From positions 1 through 64,000 of the forward strand of contig BAJA01000023.1 of the NCBI GenBank assembly GCA_000613465.1: 64,000 bases of DNA, written 5' to 3'. This DNA comes from Bacteroides nordii WAL 11050 = JCM 12987 (GTDB taxonomy: Bacteria > Bacteroidota > Bacteroidia > Bacteroidales > Bacteroidaceae). Shown here piece by piece: positions 37,050-47,936 of the stretch. The notes beneath the pieces are model-generated. The model saw nothing but the letters and a program-made list of their open reading frames with translations, searched no databases and had not been told where the DNA came from. The position numbers and the translations under genes were made by a program. Position 1 is the first letter of the stretch. Every line of letters starts with the position of its first letter.

Positions 37050-38368
37050 ATGAAAGTTTTAAAGTTTGGAGGAACTTCCGTAGGCTCTGCACAGCGGATG
37101 AAGGAAGTAGCCAAATTGATTACCGATGGTGAAAAAAAGATTGTTGTTCTTTCGGCTATGTCGGGTACAACAAACACATTGGTGGAGATTTCCGACTATC
37201 TGTACAAGAAGAATCCGGAAGGTGCCAACGAGATTATCAATAAGCTGGAATCTAAATATAAACAGCACGTTGATGAACTTTATGCTACCCCGGAATATAA
37301 ACAGAAAGCTCTGGAAGTTGTCAAATCTCATTTCGACTACATTCGTTCGTATACGAAGGATCTCTTCACATTGTTCGAAGAGAAAGTAGTGCTGGCACAA
37401 GGCGAGCTGATTTCTACTGCCATGGTAAACTTCTATTTGCAGGAGTGTGGCGTGAAGTCTGTACTGCTTCCGGCTTTAGAATTCATGCGTACTGACAAAA
37501 ACGCAGAACCCGATCCTATCTATATTAAGGAGAAATTGCTGGCACAGCTGGAACTCTATCCGGATGCAGAGATCTATATTACACAGGGTTTCATTTGTCG
37601 TAATGCCTATGGGGAGATTGACAACCTGCAACGTGGCGGTAGCGATTATACTGCTTCTTTGATTGGTGCGGCTATCAATGCTTCTGAAATACAGATTTGG
37701 ACAGATATCGATGGGATGCACAACAATGATCCGCGTATTGTGGACAAGACTTCTCCGGTGCGTCAGTTGCATTTTGAGGAGGCCGCCGAGTTGGCTTACT
37801 TTGGTGCCAAGATTCTTCATCCTACCTGTATTCAGCCAGCCAAGTATGCCAATATTCCGGTACGTCTGCTCAATACTATGGCTCCTGATGCTCCAGGTAC
37901 ATTGATCTCTAACGATACGGAGAAAGGAAAAATCAAAGCGGTAGCTGCTAAAGAGAATATTACTGCTATCAAGATTAAATCCAGCCGTATGTTACTGGCT
38001 CACGGATTCTTGCGTAAAGTATTTGAAATCTTTGAAAGCTATCAGACGTCTATTGATATGATCTGTACTTCAGAGGTGGGTGTGTCTGTTACCGTAGATA
38101 ATACCAAGCATCTGAACGAGATACTGGACGACTTGAAGAAATATGGTACGGTAACGGTTGATAGAGACATGTGTATCATTTGTGTGGTAGGAGACCTTGA
38201 ATGGGAAAATGTAGGCTTTGAAGCAAGGCACTTGATGCGATGCGTGATATTCCGGTACGTATGATTTCCTTCGGTGGTAGTAATTACAACATTTCTTTCC
38301 TTATCCGTGAGTGCGATAAGAAGGTAGCGTTACAATCGTTGAGTGATATGCTGTTCAACGGAAAATAA
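37050..38368 (+). CDS. Aspartate kinase, frameshifted near the C-terminus
   Basis: Monofunctional aspartokinase phosphorylates aspartate at the start of lysine/threonine/methionine synthesis. KFGGTSVGSAQRM is at residues 5-17, ITQGFICRNAYGEIDNLQRGGSDYTA is near 190-215, and two ACT regulatory domains fill the last 150 residues. I chose ATG 37050. The frame stops at 38264. One extra G in the GG at 38227-38228 restores EARALDAMRDIPVRMISFGG and a stop at 38368 (439 residues). It is followed by lysA, so the pair serves lysine or diaminopimelate synthesis. Confidence 0.88.
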
Positions 38369-38390
38369 TAATCACATATCTACTATAAGA

Positions 38391-38452
38391 AGGCACAGAG
38401 GACACAGGGTATTAAAAGAAATTCAAACTCTGTGCCTCTGTCCTCTCTGTGG
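38391..38452. repeat. Inverted CTCTGTG-word repeat
   Basis: AGGCACAGAGGACACAG (38391-38407) is imperfectly inverted in CTCTGTGCCTCTGTCCTCTC (from 38428). The word is shared with 19904-19936 and 49900-49932. It fills most of the aspartokinase-lysA gap. Confidence 0.65.
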
Positions 38453-38476
38453 TAGACCTAAAACAAAGTATCTTTT

Positions 38477-39637
38477 ATGAAAGGAATATTCCCTATTGAT
38501 AAATTTCGTGAGTTGCGTACCCCTTTTTATTATTATGATACAAAAGTGCTGCGTGACACACTGACTGCTATCAATAAAGAAGTAGCCCGTTATGAACATT
38601 TCGACGTACATTATGCTGTGAAAGCAAATGCAAACCCGAAGGTGCTCACCATCATTCGTGAGAGTGGATTGGGTGCCGATTGTGTCAGTGGGGGCGAAAT
38701 ACGTGCAGCTATTAAAGCTGGTTTCCCTGCACAGAAGATTGTATTTGCCGGTGTGGGTAAAGCCGATTGGGAGATTGAACTTGGATTGGATTATGATATT
38801 TTCTGTTTTAACGTAGAATCTATCCCCGAGCTGGAGATTATTAACGAACTGGCTGCTGCCAAAGGAAAAGTGGCAAATGTTGCTTTTCGTATCAATCCCA
38901 ATGTAGGTGCACATACCCATGCAAATATCACTACCGGACTTGCTGAGAATAAGTTTGGTATCAGTATGGAAGATATGGACAAAGTGATAGATGTGGCTTT
39001 GGGGATGAAGCATATCAACTTTATCGGTCTGCACTTTCATATTGGTTCGCAGATACTCGATATGGGTGATTTTATTGCTCTTTGTAATCGGGTAAACGAA
39101 TTGCAGAATAAACTTGAGGCACGTCAGATTTTTGTAAAGCATATTAATGTGGGTGGTGGACTCGGTATTGATTACGATCATCCCAATCGTCAGTCAATTC
39201 CTGATTTCAAGGCTTATTTTGCTACCTATGCGGGTCAGTTGAAGTTGCGTCCGCATCAGACATTGCATTTTGAACTGGGACGTGCAGTAGTGGGGCAGTG
39301 TGGTACGCTTGTTTCTAAGGTGTTGTATGTGAAGCAGGGCACCAATAAGAAATTTGCTATTCTCGATGCCGGAATGACGGACTTGATTCGTCCGGCACTT
39401 TATCAGGCACATCACAAGATGGAGAATCTTACTTCTGATGAGGCGATGCAGACTTATGATGTAGTAGGTCCTATTTGTGAATCGTCCGATGTTTTCGGTA
39501 AAGCGATCGATTTGAATAAAGTGAAACGTGGTGACCTGATTGCGCTCCGTTCTGCGGGTGCATATGGCGAAATTATGGCTTCATCCTATAATTGTCGTGA
39601 ACTGCCGAAAGGGTATACATCGGATGAATTAGTATGA
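38477..39637 (+). CDS. lysA: Diaminopimelate decarboxylase
   Basis: LysA is PLP-dependent and converts meso-diaminopimelate to lysine. The PLP lysine is in VHYAVKANANP (near residue 51). HIGSQILD near 189, the phosphate-binding GGGLGIDY near 225 and the CESSDVFGK catalytic Cys near 335 complete the fold type III pattern. The 386 residues are normal length. Confidence 0.93.
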   Translation: MKGIFPIDKFRELRTPFYYYDTKVLRDTLTAINKEVARYEHFDVHYAVKANANPKVLTIIRESGLGADCVSGGEIRAAIKAGFPAQKIVFAGVGKADWEIELGLDYDIFCFNVESIPELEIINELAAAKGKVANVAFRINPNVGAHTHANITTGLAENKFGISMEDMDKVIDVALGMKHINFIGLHFHIGSQILDMGDFIALCNRVNELQNKLEARQIFVKHINVGGGLGIDYDHPNRQSIPDFKAYFATYAGQLKLRPHQTLHFELGRAVVGQCGTLVSKVLYVKQGTNKKFAILDAGMTDLIRPALYQAHHKMENLTSDEAMQTYDVVGPICESSDVFGKAIDLNKVKRGDLIALRSAGAYGEIMASSYNCRELPKGYTSDELV

Positions 39638-39781
39638 AAAATTAAATTTGTTTAGAACAAATAAGAAGCGTCAATTGTTTTTATATAAAATGGATTCTGA
39701 TTTTACAGATAGTGATTTACCGATGTTTATATTTCTTGTGAAATCAAAGTAAAGAGTTTAATTCACTAATATATAATTATT

Positions 39782-40261
39782 ATGATGACAGAGAAATTAC
39801 AGAAAGTTCTGAATGAGCAAGTTACAGCAGAGATGTGGTCTGCTAACCTTTATTTATCTATGTCTTTCCACCTTGAAAGAGAGGGGTATACCGGTTTTGC
39901 TTCCTGGTTGAAAAAGCAATCACAGGAAGAGATGGAGCATGCTTATGCTATTGCCGGGTATATCATAAAACGTGGTGGTATAGCAAAAGTAGACAAAATT
40001 GATGTAGTGCCTACGGGATGGGGTACACCATTGGAAGTTTTTGAGCATGTATATGAACATGAATGCCATGTTTCTAAAATGATTGACGGCCTGGTAGCCA
40101 TTGCTTCTTCCGAAAAAGACAATGCAACACAGGATTTCCTTTGGGGCTTTGTTCGTGAGCAGGTAGAAGAAGAAGCTACTGCTATGGAGATTGTAGATAA
40201 GTTGAAACGTGCAGGTGATGCAGGTGTCTTCTTTATTGATGCTCAGTTGGGTAAACGCTGA
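39782..40261 (+). CDS. ftnA: Ferritin
   Basis: This is a 159-residue bacterial non-heme ferritin. The ferroxidase ligands are visible as Glu17 (EQVTAEMWSANLYLS), Glu50/His53 (QSQEEMEHAYA), Glu94 (EHVYEHECHV region) and Gln/Glu in REQVEEEATAM near 130. It stores iron as a 24-mer in the cytosol. A hairpin terminator follows. Confidence 0.93.
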   Translation: MMTEKLQKVLNEQVTAEMWSANLYLSMSFHLEREGYTGFASWLKKQSQEEMEHAYAIAGYIIKRGGIAKVDKIDVVPTGWGTPLEVFEHVYEHECHVSKMIDGLVAIASSEKDNATQDFLWGFVREQVEEEATAMEIVDKLKRAGDAGVFFIDAQLGKR

Positions 40262-40283
40262 TCGAACTATTCTTTTTACATAA

Positions 40284-40322
40284 AAAAGGTCCCGGGCAAT
40301 TTGTTCGGGACTTTTTTTATGT
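40284..40322 (+). terminator. Terminator after ferritin
   Basis: AAAAAGGTCCCG pairs with CGGGACTTTTT across a loop of about 12 bases, with a T7 tail. The flanking A tract could make it work in both directions. Confidence 0.8.
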
Positions 40323-40414
40323 GAGAAAAATGGCTGTCTGTTACTCAGTATTTTCTTTGTATATGAATAATAAGATTTTTTTTAAGAAGGTCCTTTCTTC
40401 TTGCGAAATTTATT

Positions 40415-40422
40415 TATCTTTG
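40415..40422 (+). promoter_or_regulatory. -7 element of the TonB-dependent receptor gene
   Basis: TATCTTTG matches TAnnTTTG 58 bases before ATG 40480. Confidence 0.6.
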
Positions 40423-40479
40423 TCGCAATTATCATAAAGAAGATAAAAGATCGTTTATCTTCTTTATAAAGTGAAAAGC

Positions 40480-43400
40480 ATGAACAAAATAATACTTCTA
40501 ATTTGCTGTTTATTCTGCTATACAGTGGGTTATGCTCAGGTCACTACGTCTTCAATGAGTGGTCTTGTATCAGATGAAAATAAAGAACCGTTACCTGGTG
40601 CTGTTGTTATGGCTGTTCATGAACCTTCGGGAACCCATTATAGGACTATCACTAATCTTCAGGGGAATTATCAAATGCAGGGGATGCGTATCGGTGGCCC
40701 TTATCGGATTGCAATATCTTATGTGGGTCATCGCAGAGCTGTATTTACTGATATCTATTTAAGGTTGGCTGAGAATTATTCATGTAATGCTATGTTGAGT
40801 TCGTCGACAGAGCTGGATGAAGTGGTAGTGATAGGAATGTCTTCAAAGTTTGCCGGTGAGAAAACTGGTGCTTCCACACATATAACTATTGAGGATATCA
40901 ATCGGTTGCCAACCATTAACCGTAGTTTGAGTGATATTACAAAACTATCACCTTATGCCAATGGCAGTGGTTTTGGAGGACGGGATCAACGAATGAATAA
41001 TTATAGTATTGATGGAGCAAACTTTAATAATAGTATGGGACTGGATGGAGCTGTCTTACCGGGTGGTGGTAATCCGATTTCCATAGATGCACTGGATGAA
41101 ATTCAGGTGAGTGTTGCTCCTTATGATGTGCGGCAGACTAATTTTATCGGAGCATCTGTTAATGCGGTGACCAAGAGTGGTACGAATCAGTTTCGTGGTT
41201 CCGGATATATGTATGTTAAGAACGAGAATCTCCGTGGAAATAAAGTGGACGGGGAAGATTTGGGTGAACGTTCGGAAGAGCGGCGTAATATTTATGGTTT
41301 TACTTTGGGAGGGCCAATCGTGAAGAACCGGCTTTTCTTTTTTGTCAATGGAGAGTATGAGAATGAACCGAAGCCGATGCATAAATGGAAACTTTCTGTT
41401 GATGGGAGAGAAGATGTGGAACATTTGATATCTCGTGTTACCGACGCGGACATGCGTCGCTTTTCCAATGATCTGAAAACAATGTATGGCTATGATACAG
41501 GTTCATGGACGGACTTTAGCGGAGGAACAAATACTTACCGTGCAATGGTGCGTATGGACTGGAATATTTCAGAACGCCATAAACTCATGGTACGTTATAA
41601 CTATACTTCCCAGCAGAAAGATAACAATGTAGTGGGCGCAGCTTTAAATATAAATGGGGCTCCGGTGGGCCGTTACTCTATGACTTTCCGAAATTCGACC
41701 TGGAAGCAGTTGAATAATGTGAACTCTTTGACTGCTGAATTGAATAGCCGATTGGGGATGATGATGAATAATAAACTATTGGTAAGCTTTACTTTTAATG
41801 ATGGTAACAAACGTGAATGTAACGGAGACTTCCCGACAGTAGATATTATGAAACCCGATGAAGGAGGGACAAACCGTGCTTTCATGAATGCCGGTTATGA
41901 CCAGCATGCATGGAGAAATGGCATTACAGAAAAAGTATGGGCTATTACCGATCATTTTTCCGTGCAGATAGGAGCCCATAACTTGGGTACGGGATTTAGC
42001 TTTGAATCACAAGATGTATCCAACTGCTACATGCGTTATGGAGCGGGATATTACCGGTATGCCAGCTATGATGACTTTGTCAACCGGATGGCTCCGGTTG
42101 CTTTTGCAATGACCTATTCACTGACAGGAGAAGACCGTGCATTATCGCCTGTACATTACAATCAGTTTTCGGTATATGCACAGGATGATTACAATGTATC
42201 TTCCTGTTTGAAACTTGTGTATGGTGTTCGTATGGATATTCCTTTCTATGTAAATAAACGGTATGAGAATCCTTCTATTACCGGATACGATTTTAACGGA
42301 AAGGCATTGAGTACCGGTAGCTGGCCTAAAGCCACTCCACTTATTTCTCCAAGAGTGGGTATTAATTATGATTTGTTAGGTGATAACCGGCTCAAACTGC
42401 GTGGAGGTACAGGGCTTTTTACCGGTCGGTTTCCTTTAATCTTTCTTTCAAAGATGCAGGAAGGAAGTGGTATGCTGCAAACAACCGTTTCAACAACCAC
42501 TGTGGGAGATCCTTTGCTTGCTGCTTTGGCTGCAGGCATTCGTATGCCGCAACAAGTGTTACAGGAAGTAGCTCCTCAATTTCCCGATCGTTTCCCGACG
42601 GACCCCGGAGCTGTAAACAATATTATTACAATCGACCGTAATTTCAAGACTCCTCAGGTATGGAAAACATCAATGGCCCTGGACTGTCAGTTGCCATTAC
42701 CCTTTAAGGCAGATATGACTTTGGAAGGAACTTTCATCAAAGATATCAATGCTATCTTACAGCAGAATGTTAATGTGATAGCTCCGGATGATCCGAAGAT
42801 GTCTACTTTTTCAGGTCCCGACAAACGTTATCTTTATCCGGGGAATAATGAGAAATACATTCATCCGGAAATTACGGATGCTATGCTGATGACGAATACG
42901 AATAAAGGATATAGTTATAACCTGAGTGCTGCATTGCATATGATGCCGGTAAAAGGATTGAATCTGATGGCATCCTATACTTATACTTGCTCGCGCACAC
43001 TTTCTAATAATCAGAGTAATCAGATAGATGGGGCCTGGAAACAGGAACCTTCTGTGCAAGGAGCCAACTATCTGACTTTGCATAATGCCTCCTATCTGTA
43101 TTCTCCTCACCGGTTGATAGCAGAAGCATCGTATGCTATACGGTATGCACATAATTACGCAACGTCTGTTTCTCTTTTCTATACCGGGCAACGTGAAGGC
43201 TCTTATTCTTATCTGTACGATAATGATATGAATAACGATGGCTATATTTTTGACTTGATGTATATTCCGTCCAGCTCAACGGAACTGAACTTCCAAGACC
43301 AGAAAGTAGGAGACCGTACCTTCACAGCCGCAGAACAACGGGATGCTTTCTGGGCTTTTGTAAACCAGGATCCTTATCTTAAAAAACATAAAGGAGAATA

Positions 43401-43746
43401 TGCTGAAACGAACGGGGCCTTTCTGCCCTGGGTTAATCGCATCGATTTGCGTATTACACAGGACTTCCGGATAAATGCCGGGAAGACAATGAATACTTTA
43501 CAGTTTAGTGTAGACATTATGAATATTGGTAATTTGTTGAATAGTTCTTGGGGAGTGTCAAAGAGTGTCAGAACTAATAAGTTGTTGAACTTTAAGGGGG
43601 TAAATGCAGTAAACGAGCCGGTTTATACTATGGTGACGCAGACGAATGACGGGATAGTTACACTACCTTCAGAAACGTTTATGCCCAATCGTTTGTCTGG
43701 TAATTGCTGGCAGCTTCAGTTTGGTATACGTTATATCTTTTATTAG
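40480..43746 (+). CDS. TonB-dependent receptor, Oar-like, with carboxypeptidase-regulatory domain
   Basis: The 1088-residue outer-membrane protein starts at MNKIILLICCLFCYTVGYAQ (signal peptide). GLVSDENKEPLPGAVVMAV begins the carboxypeptidase-regulatory-like domain. The plug is near 115-240 (DQRMNNYSIDGANFNNSMG, TKSGTNQFRG), and a large barrel ends in QLQFGIRYIF. No SusD partner follows. The next gene, ten bases on, is a sensor kinase with a periplasmic binding domain. Ligand import may therefore be sensed directly, but this is inference. The ligand is unknown. Confidence 0.85.
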   Translation: MNKIILLICCLFCYTVGYAQVTTSSMSGLVSDENKEPLPGAVVMAVHEPSGTHYRTITNLQGNYQMQGMRIGGPYRIAISYVGHRRAVFTDIYLRLAENYSCNAMLSSSTELDEVVVIGMSSKFAGEKTGASTHITIEDINRLPTINRSLSDITKLSPYANGSGFGGRDQRMNNYSIDGANFNNSMGLDGAVLPGGGNPISIDALDEIQVSVAPYDVRQTNFIGASVNAVTKSGTNQFRGSGYMYVKNENLRGNKVDGEDLGERSEERRNIYGFTLGGPIVKNRLFFFVNGEYENEPKPMHKWKLSVDGREDVEHLISRVTDADMRRFSNDLKTMYGYDTGSWTDFSGGTNTYRAMVRMDWNISERHKLMVRYNYTSQQKDNNVVGAALNINGAPVGRYSMTFRNSTWKQLNNVNSLTAELNSRLGMMMNNKLLVSFTFNDGNKRECNGDFPTVDIMKPDEGGTNRAFMNAGYDQHAWRNGITEKVWAITDHFSVQIGAHNLGTGFSFESQDVSNCYMRYGAGYYRYASYDDFVNRMAPVAFAMTYSLTGEDRALSPVHYNQFSVYAQDDYNVSSCLKLVYGVRMDIPFYVNKRYENPSITGYDFNGKALSTGSWPKATPLISPRVGINYDLLGDNRLKLRGGTGLFTGRFPLIFLSKMQEGSGMLQTTVSTTTVGDPLLAALAAGIRMPQQVLQEVAPQFPDRFPTDPGAVNNIITIDRNFKTPQVWKTSMALDCQLPLPFKADMTLEGTFIKDINAILQQNVNVIAPDDPKMSTFSGPDKRYLYPGNNEKYIHPEITDAMLMTNTNKGYSYNLSAALHMMPVKGLNLMASYTYTCSRTLSNNQSNQIDGAWKQEPSVQGANYLTLHNASYLYSPHRLIAEASYAIRYAHNYATSVSLFYTGQREGSYSYLYDNDMNNDGYIFDLMYIPSSSTELNFQDQKVGDRTFTAAEQRDAFWAFVNQDPYLKKHKGEYAETNGAFLPWVNRIDLRITQDFRINAGKTMNTLQFSVDIMNIGNLLNSSWGVSKSVRTNKLLNFKGVNAVNEPVYTMVTQTNDGIVTLPSETFMPNRLSGNCWQLQFGIRYIFY

Positions 43747-43756
43747 TAAAAAACAC

Positions 43757-45999
43757 ATGTATAAGAAAATTCTTAAACTTACATATCTGCTTTTTTTGCT
43801 GTTATCTGTTACTGGCTGTTCAGAAAAGGAGGTGCGTCGTATACTGGTTATTCATTCTTATGAGTTCAGTTATGCTGCCTATCCTGACTTTAACCGGTTG
43901 ATAGAGGAAGATTTTAATAAATTAGGCATTGATCCGGATATAAGGACGCTCTATCTGGATTGTGAAAGCTATCAGGAGCAACCGGAACTGGAGAGAATGA
44001 GACAGTTACTTAATTCTTTAAAGGACTGGAAGCCGGAGGTGATTTTGGTGAATGAGGATCAGGCTACCTATTCATTGCTGAAATGTGGACACCCTTTGGC
44101 AAAGCAGGTTCCGATAGTGTTTGCCGGTGTTAATTATCCGAATTGGGAATTGATAAAACAATATCCTAACGTGACCGGATTTCATGATAAGATAGATTAC
44201 AGGACAAATTTTCATGTGGCGAAAGAATTGTTTGGAGAAAATGTGCGTCCTTTTGCAATATTGGATAAAACGTTTCTCGACAGGGCTATACAAGGTGATA
44301 TGAAGGAGCAGCTGAAAGACGAAAAGGTAACGGGCGTGGTTCATCCTGAATATAGCAGTGCAGAGAGAGATTCATTAGTAAAGAAGGAAGGCTATATACC
44401 TTTCAATACGATGGCTGCGCGAGGTAGTAATTCCTATGGAGGTGCGCTCATATGGAGTCTTAGCAAATATGTTCCTAACGGATGTTATATACAGTTGAAG
44501 CGCGACTTTACAACGGTAAATATGGGAAATGTTTCAGCCAGCCCCGGGATGACGGTAATCAATGAAGCATTCGGATATGGTGAGAGGTTGCTGGAGGATA
44601 TATCACTCCGATAACTATACAAGCAAGTGAGGAAGTAAAGGTTGCTGTTCGTATTCTTAAAGGAGCTTCCCCGGCAGATATACCTGTATGCGAGAGTAAG
44701 AAAGAGTTTTTGGTAGACTGGCAGGTACTGAAGCAATTGCAGTGGGATAAGAAAAGGATTCCGGAGAAGTATCATTTTATCAATATGCCTTTTAAAGAAC
44801 AGTATAGGGGCATCTGGATCACATTAATGGTGCTTATTTTCATGTTGCTGTTTAGTATATTCAGCTTGTTGATGTTTCTTTATCTGCGTGAGCAGAAGAG
44901 AAAGAAAATGGCTCTTTATGCCTTAGCAGACGAGAAGGAAACACTGGCACTGTCTATTGAGGGTGGGAATACATATGCCTGGAAATTGCAGGATGAATGT
45001 ATTGTACTTGAAAATGCTTTCTGGAAATCGATAAATGAAGTCCCCCGGAAGTTGACAATCGATGAATTGGAGAGTTATGTTCATCCCGATCAGCGTAATC
45101 GGTTTGAGTTGAACCGCGAGAATCTGCCATTGGCCAAAAAGAAAATAGTACAGTTAAAATGTGATTTTGATGGGCAGGGTTACCAGTGGTGGGAGTTTCG
45201 TTATACAACTTCCCATTCAGTCTCCGGACAAGCCAAGACTGCCGGTTTATTATTAAATATTCAATCCATTAAAGATCGCGAACAGGAATTGGACGATGCG
45301 CGTCGTCTGGCTGAAAAGGCAGAACTTAAACAGTCATTTCTGGCAAATATGAGTCATGAGATACGTACTCCTCTCAATGCAATTGTCGGTTTTGCAAATA
45401 TTCTGGCTATGGATGATGAATTGGAAGAATCAGATAAAATAGAATATATAGACACCATCAACCGGAATAGTGAACTGCTATTGAAGCTTATTAATGATAT
45501 TCTTGAACTGTCACGTATTGAGTCGGGGAATATGACTTTTCAGATGAGCAAATGTCAGGTGTCGGAATTGGTTAATAAGGTTTATACGACTCATAAGGTA
45601 TTGATTCCTGATCAATTGGATTTTATTGAAGAGGTGGATGATATTCCGATGGAAATAGAAGTAGATCAGGATCGTTTGACACAAGTGTTGACTAACTTTC
45701 TGAACAATGCGTCCAAATTCACAAAAGAAGGATATATTAAATTGGGTTATTGCTATGTACCCGAAGAAAGTCAGGTACGTATCTATGTGGAGGATACCGG
45801 TATTGGTATTCCTATAGAAGAACAACGTATTATTTTCAGCCGTTTCTACAAACAGGATGAATTTGCACAGGGGACAGGGCTTGGACTATCCATTTGTCAA
45901 TTGATTGTCGAGAAATCCGGAGGGAGTATTGAACTTTGGTCCGAACCGTCTAAGGGAAGCCGATTTACAGTGATACTTCCCTGCCACGTTGTATCTTAA
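43757..45999 (+). CDS. Sensor histidine kinase with ABC substrate-binding-like domain, frameshifted
   Basis: A lipoprotein-like or anchor N-terminus (LLLSVTGCSEK) is followed by the same periplasmic binding-like domain as the gene at 24717 (ILVNEDQATYSLLKCGHPLA, VFAGVNYPNWE). A membrane helix near residue 365, a PAS-like region, HisKA (NMSHEIRTPLNAIVGFAN) and HATPase (DTGIGIP, GTGLGLSIC) complete it. The frame breaks at 44614. One extra G at 44593-44594 restores LLGGYITPITIQASEEVK and gives about 747 residues. No receiver domain or adjacent regulator is visible. Confidence 0.8.
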
Positions 46000-46037
46000 A
46001 TCGTGATTTCTAAAACCGCTACCGGTTCATACTTTGG

Positions 46038-46436
46038 TCAATTTATCTTTTTCTCCATTGTGCTCAGATAGATCTCCAGTGAACGGGTAGATATTTGTAT
46101 CTCCCGGAAAGAAACTCCCAATGAAGCTATCAGCAAGAGTAGTGCCAGTCCGAACACATAGGCAGATAGTAACTGCAGTCCGATATAGATAAGAAACATG
46201 CTGACAACGCAAAAGAACAGACTTGCAATGCCCAGCTTGCATGGTACGGGTCAGGTTGAGACGTTTGCGCAGATTCTCAATTTGTGCAACGGTGATGTCG
46301 GTAGGATTTTCCATATAACGATCACGCAATTGACGTACCAGTGGGCATACGACAGAAAACGATTCGTGTATGCTAACAGGATAAGTGAAACTGCCGAAAA
46401 GAGTAGGGCAGGTGTTGTGAGTGTAAGTTCTTCCAT
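46038..46436 (-). CDS. DUF2721 membrane protein, two frame breaks
   Basis: MEELTLTTPALLFSAVSLIL opens a small membrane protein of about 132 residues. Three pieces in different frames give the family pattern: AYTNRFLSYA, then LVRQLRDRYMENPTD...LRKRLNLTRTMQA, then LGIASLFFCVVSMFLIYIG and a second hydrophobic hairpin ending MEKKIN. Breaks lie near 46341 (one base missing) and near 46236 (two missing or one extra). Function of DUF2721 is unknown. With two lesions it is either decayed or in a poorly resolved stretch. Confidence 0.6.
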
Positions 46437-46475
46437 AATGTATTTTTTTAGTGGTATGTGGTTGAGAGTAGATGA

Positions 46476-46605
46476 GAGAGAGTAGTAAGTAGTCAAGTAG
46501 TTAAGTAGTAAGTAGACGATAGTGATTGAGTATCTGAATCACAGAAACCGGGCTATCGTCTACTTACTACTTGACTACTTACTACTTGACTACTCTTAAC
46601 TACTT
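46476..46605. repeat. Large palindromic heptamer-arm element, AAGTAGT word
   Basis: The left arm 46476-46522 repeats AAGTAGT every 7 bases and ends GTAGACGATAG. The right arm 46553-46605 is its inverse, starting CTATCGTCTACTTACTACTT. The innermost 20 bases pair perfectly. The 30-base core holds its own small hairpin (GTGATT/AATCAC). It lies between kbl and the DUF2721 gene. Confidence 0.9.
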
Positions 46606-46614
46606 ATTTAAAGA

Positions 46615-47802
46615 TCATTTCAGCACGCCAAGTTCTTTGCCTACTTTAATGAAGGCATTGATACACTTGTCCAGGTGCTCTTTGTCATGTCCTGCAGAAA
46701 TTTGTACGCGAATGCGTGCCTGTTCTTTCGGAACTACCGGATAGTAGAACCCTGTCACATAAATACCTTCTTCGAGCATGCGGGCAGCGTAATCTTGAGA
46801 AAGTTTGGCATCATACAACATAACTGCACAGATTGCGCTCTGTGTCGGTTTTATGTCAAATCCGGCAGCCATCATTTTGTCACGGAAGTAGTTGACGTTC
46901 TCTACCAGTTTATCGTGTAACGCATTACTTTCTTTCAGCATTTTGAATACTTCAAGACTTGCACCGATAATGCCCGGAGCCAATGAGTTAGAGAACAGAT
47001 AGGGGCGACTGCGTTGGCGCAATAGGTCGATAATCTCTTTACGTCCTGTGGTGAATCCTCCCAGTGCACCGCCAAAAGCTTTGCCCAATGTACCGGTATA
47101 AATGTCCACACGTCCGTAGGTCTTGTAGAGTTCGCTCACACCATGACCTGTTGCACCTACCACACCGGCCGAGTGCGATTCATCTACCATTACCAGTGCG
47201 TCGTATTTCTCGGCGAGATCACAAATTTTATCCATAGGGGCCACATTGCCATCCATTGAGAATACACCGTCTGTCACTATAATGCGGAACCGTTGTGCCT
47301 GAGCTTCCTGAAGACACTTTTCCAGTTCCTCCATATTGGCATTGGCGTAGCGATAACGTTTAGCTTTACAGAGGCGTACACCGTCTATAATAGAAGCATG
47401 ATTCAGTGAATCCGAAATAATAGCGTCTTCTTCTGTGAATAATGGCTCGAAAACACCGCCGTTGGCATCAAAACAAGCGGCATATAAAATTGTATCTTCT
47501 GTCCGGAAATAGTCAGAGATTGCAGCTTCCAGTTCTTTGTGAATATCCTGGGTCCCACAGATAAAACGGACGGATGACATACCATATCCGCGACGGTCCA
47601 TCATCTTCTTTGCTCCCTCTATCAAACGGGGATTATTGGAGAGTCCCAGATAGTTATTAGCACAAAAGTTCAGTACTTCTTTTCCTTTTACAGTGATCGC
47701 TGCTTGTTGTGCACTTTCAATGAGTCGTTCTTCTTTATAGAGTCCGGCTTCTTTAATTTCAGCAAGTGTATTGCTGAGGTGTTCTTTCATTTTACCGTAC
47801 AT
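46615..47802 (-). CDS. kbl: 2-amino-3-ketobutyrate CoA ligase (glycine C-acetyltransferase)
   Basis: Kbl cleaves 2-amino-3-ketobutyrate with CoA to glycine and acetyl-CoA. It is a PLP alpha-oxoamine synthase. DESHSAGVVGATGHG (PLP Asp/His) is near residue 210 and the Schiff-base Lys is in TGTLGKAFGGALGG near 243. I chose MYGKMKEHLSNTL at 47802, the usual start, giving 395 residues. An in-frame ATG 48 bases earlier exists. It is divergent from the threonine dehydrogenase gene, which supplies its substrate. Confidence 0.92.
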   Translation of the reverse strand: MYGKMKEHLSNTLAEIKEAGLYKEERLIESAQQAAITVKGKEVLNFCANNYLGLSNNPRLIEGAKKMMDRRGYGMSSVRFICGTQDIHKELEAAISDYFRTEDTILYAACFDANGGVFEPLFTEEDAIISDSLNHASIIDGVRLCKAKRYRYANANMEELEKCLQEAQAQRFRIIVTDGVFSMDGNVAPMDKICDLAEKYDALVMVDESHSAGVVGATGHGVSELYKTYGRVDIYTGTLGKAFGGALGGFTTGRKEIIDLLRQRSRPYLFSNSLAPGIIGASLEVFKMLKESNALHDKLVENVNYFRDKMMAAGFDIKPTQSAICAVMLYDAKLSQDYAARMLEEGIYVTGFYYPVVPKEQARIRVQISAGHDKEHLDKCINAFIKVGKELGVLK

Positions 47803-47936
47803 AGCGTTTGGAGTTTTAGTTTCTATGCAAAGGACATTATTTTTCTCCAAATTACAATGACTATTTGCTATAAAAGTGAAAAAAAAGTGCTTACTTTGCG
47901 CACCATTTAGCTTAATATACCCTATAAGTTGGAAGA

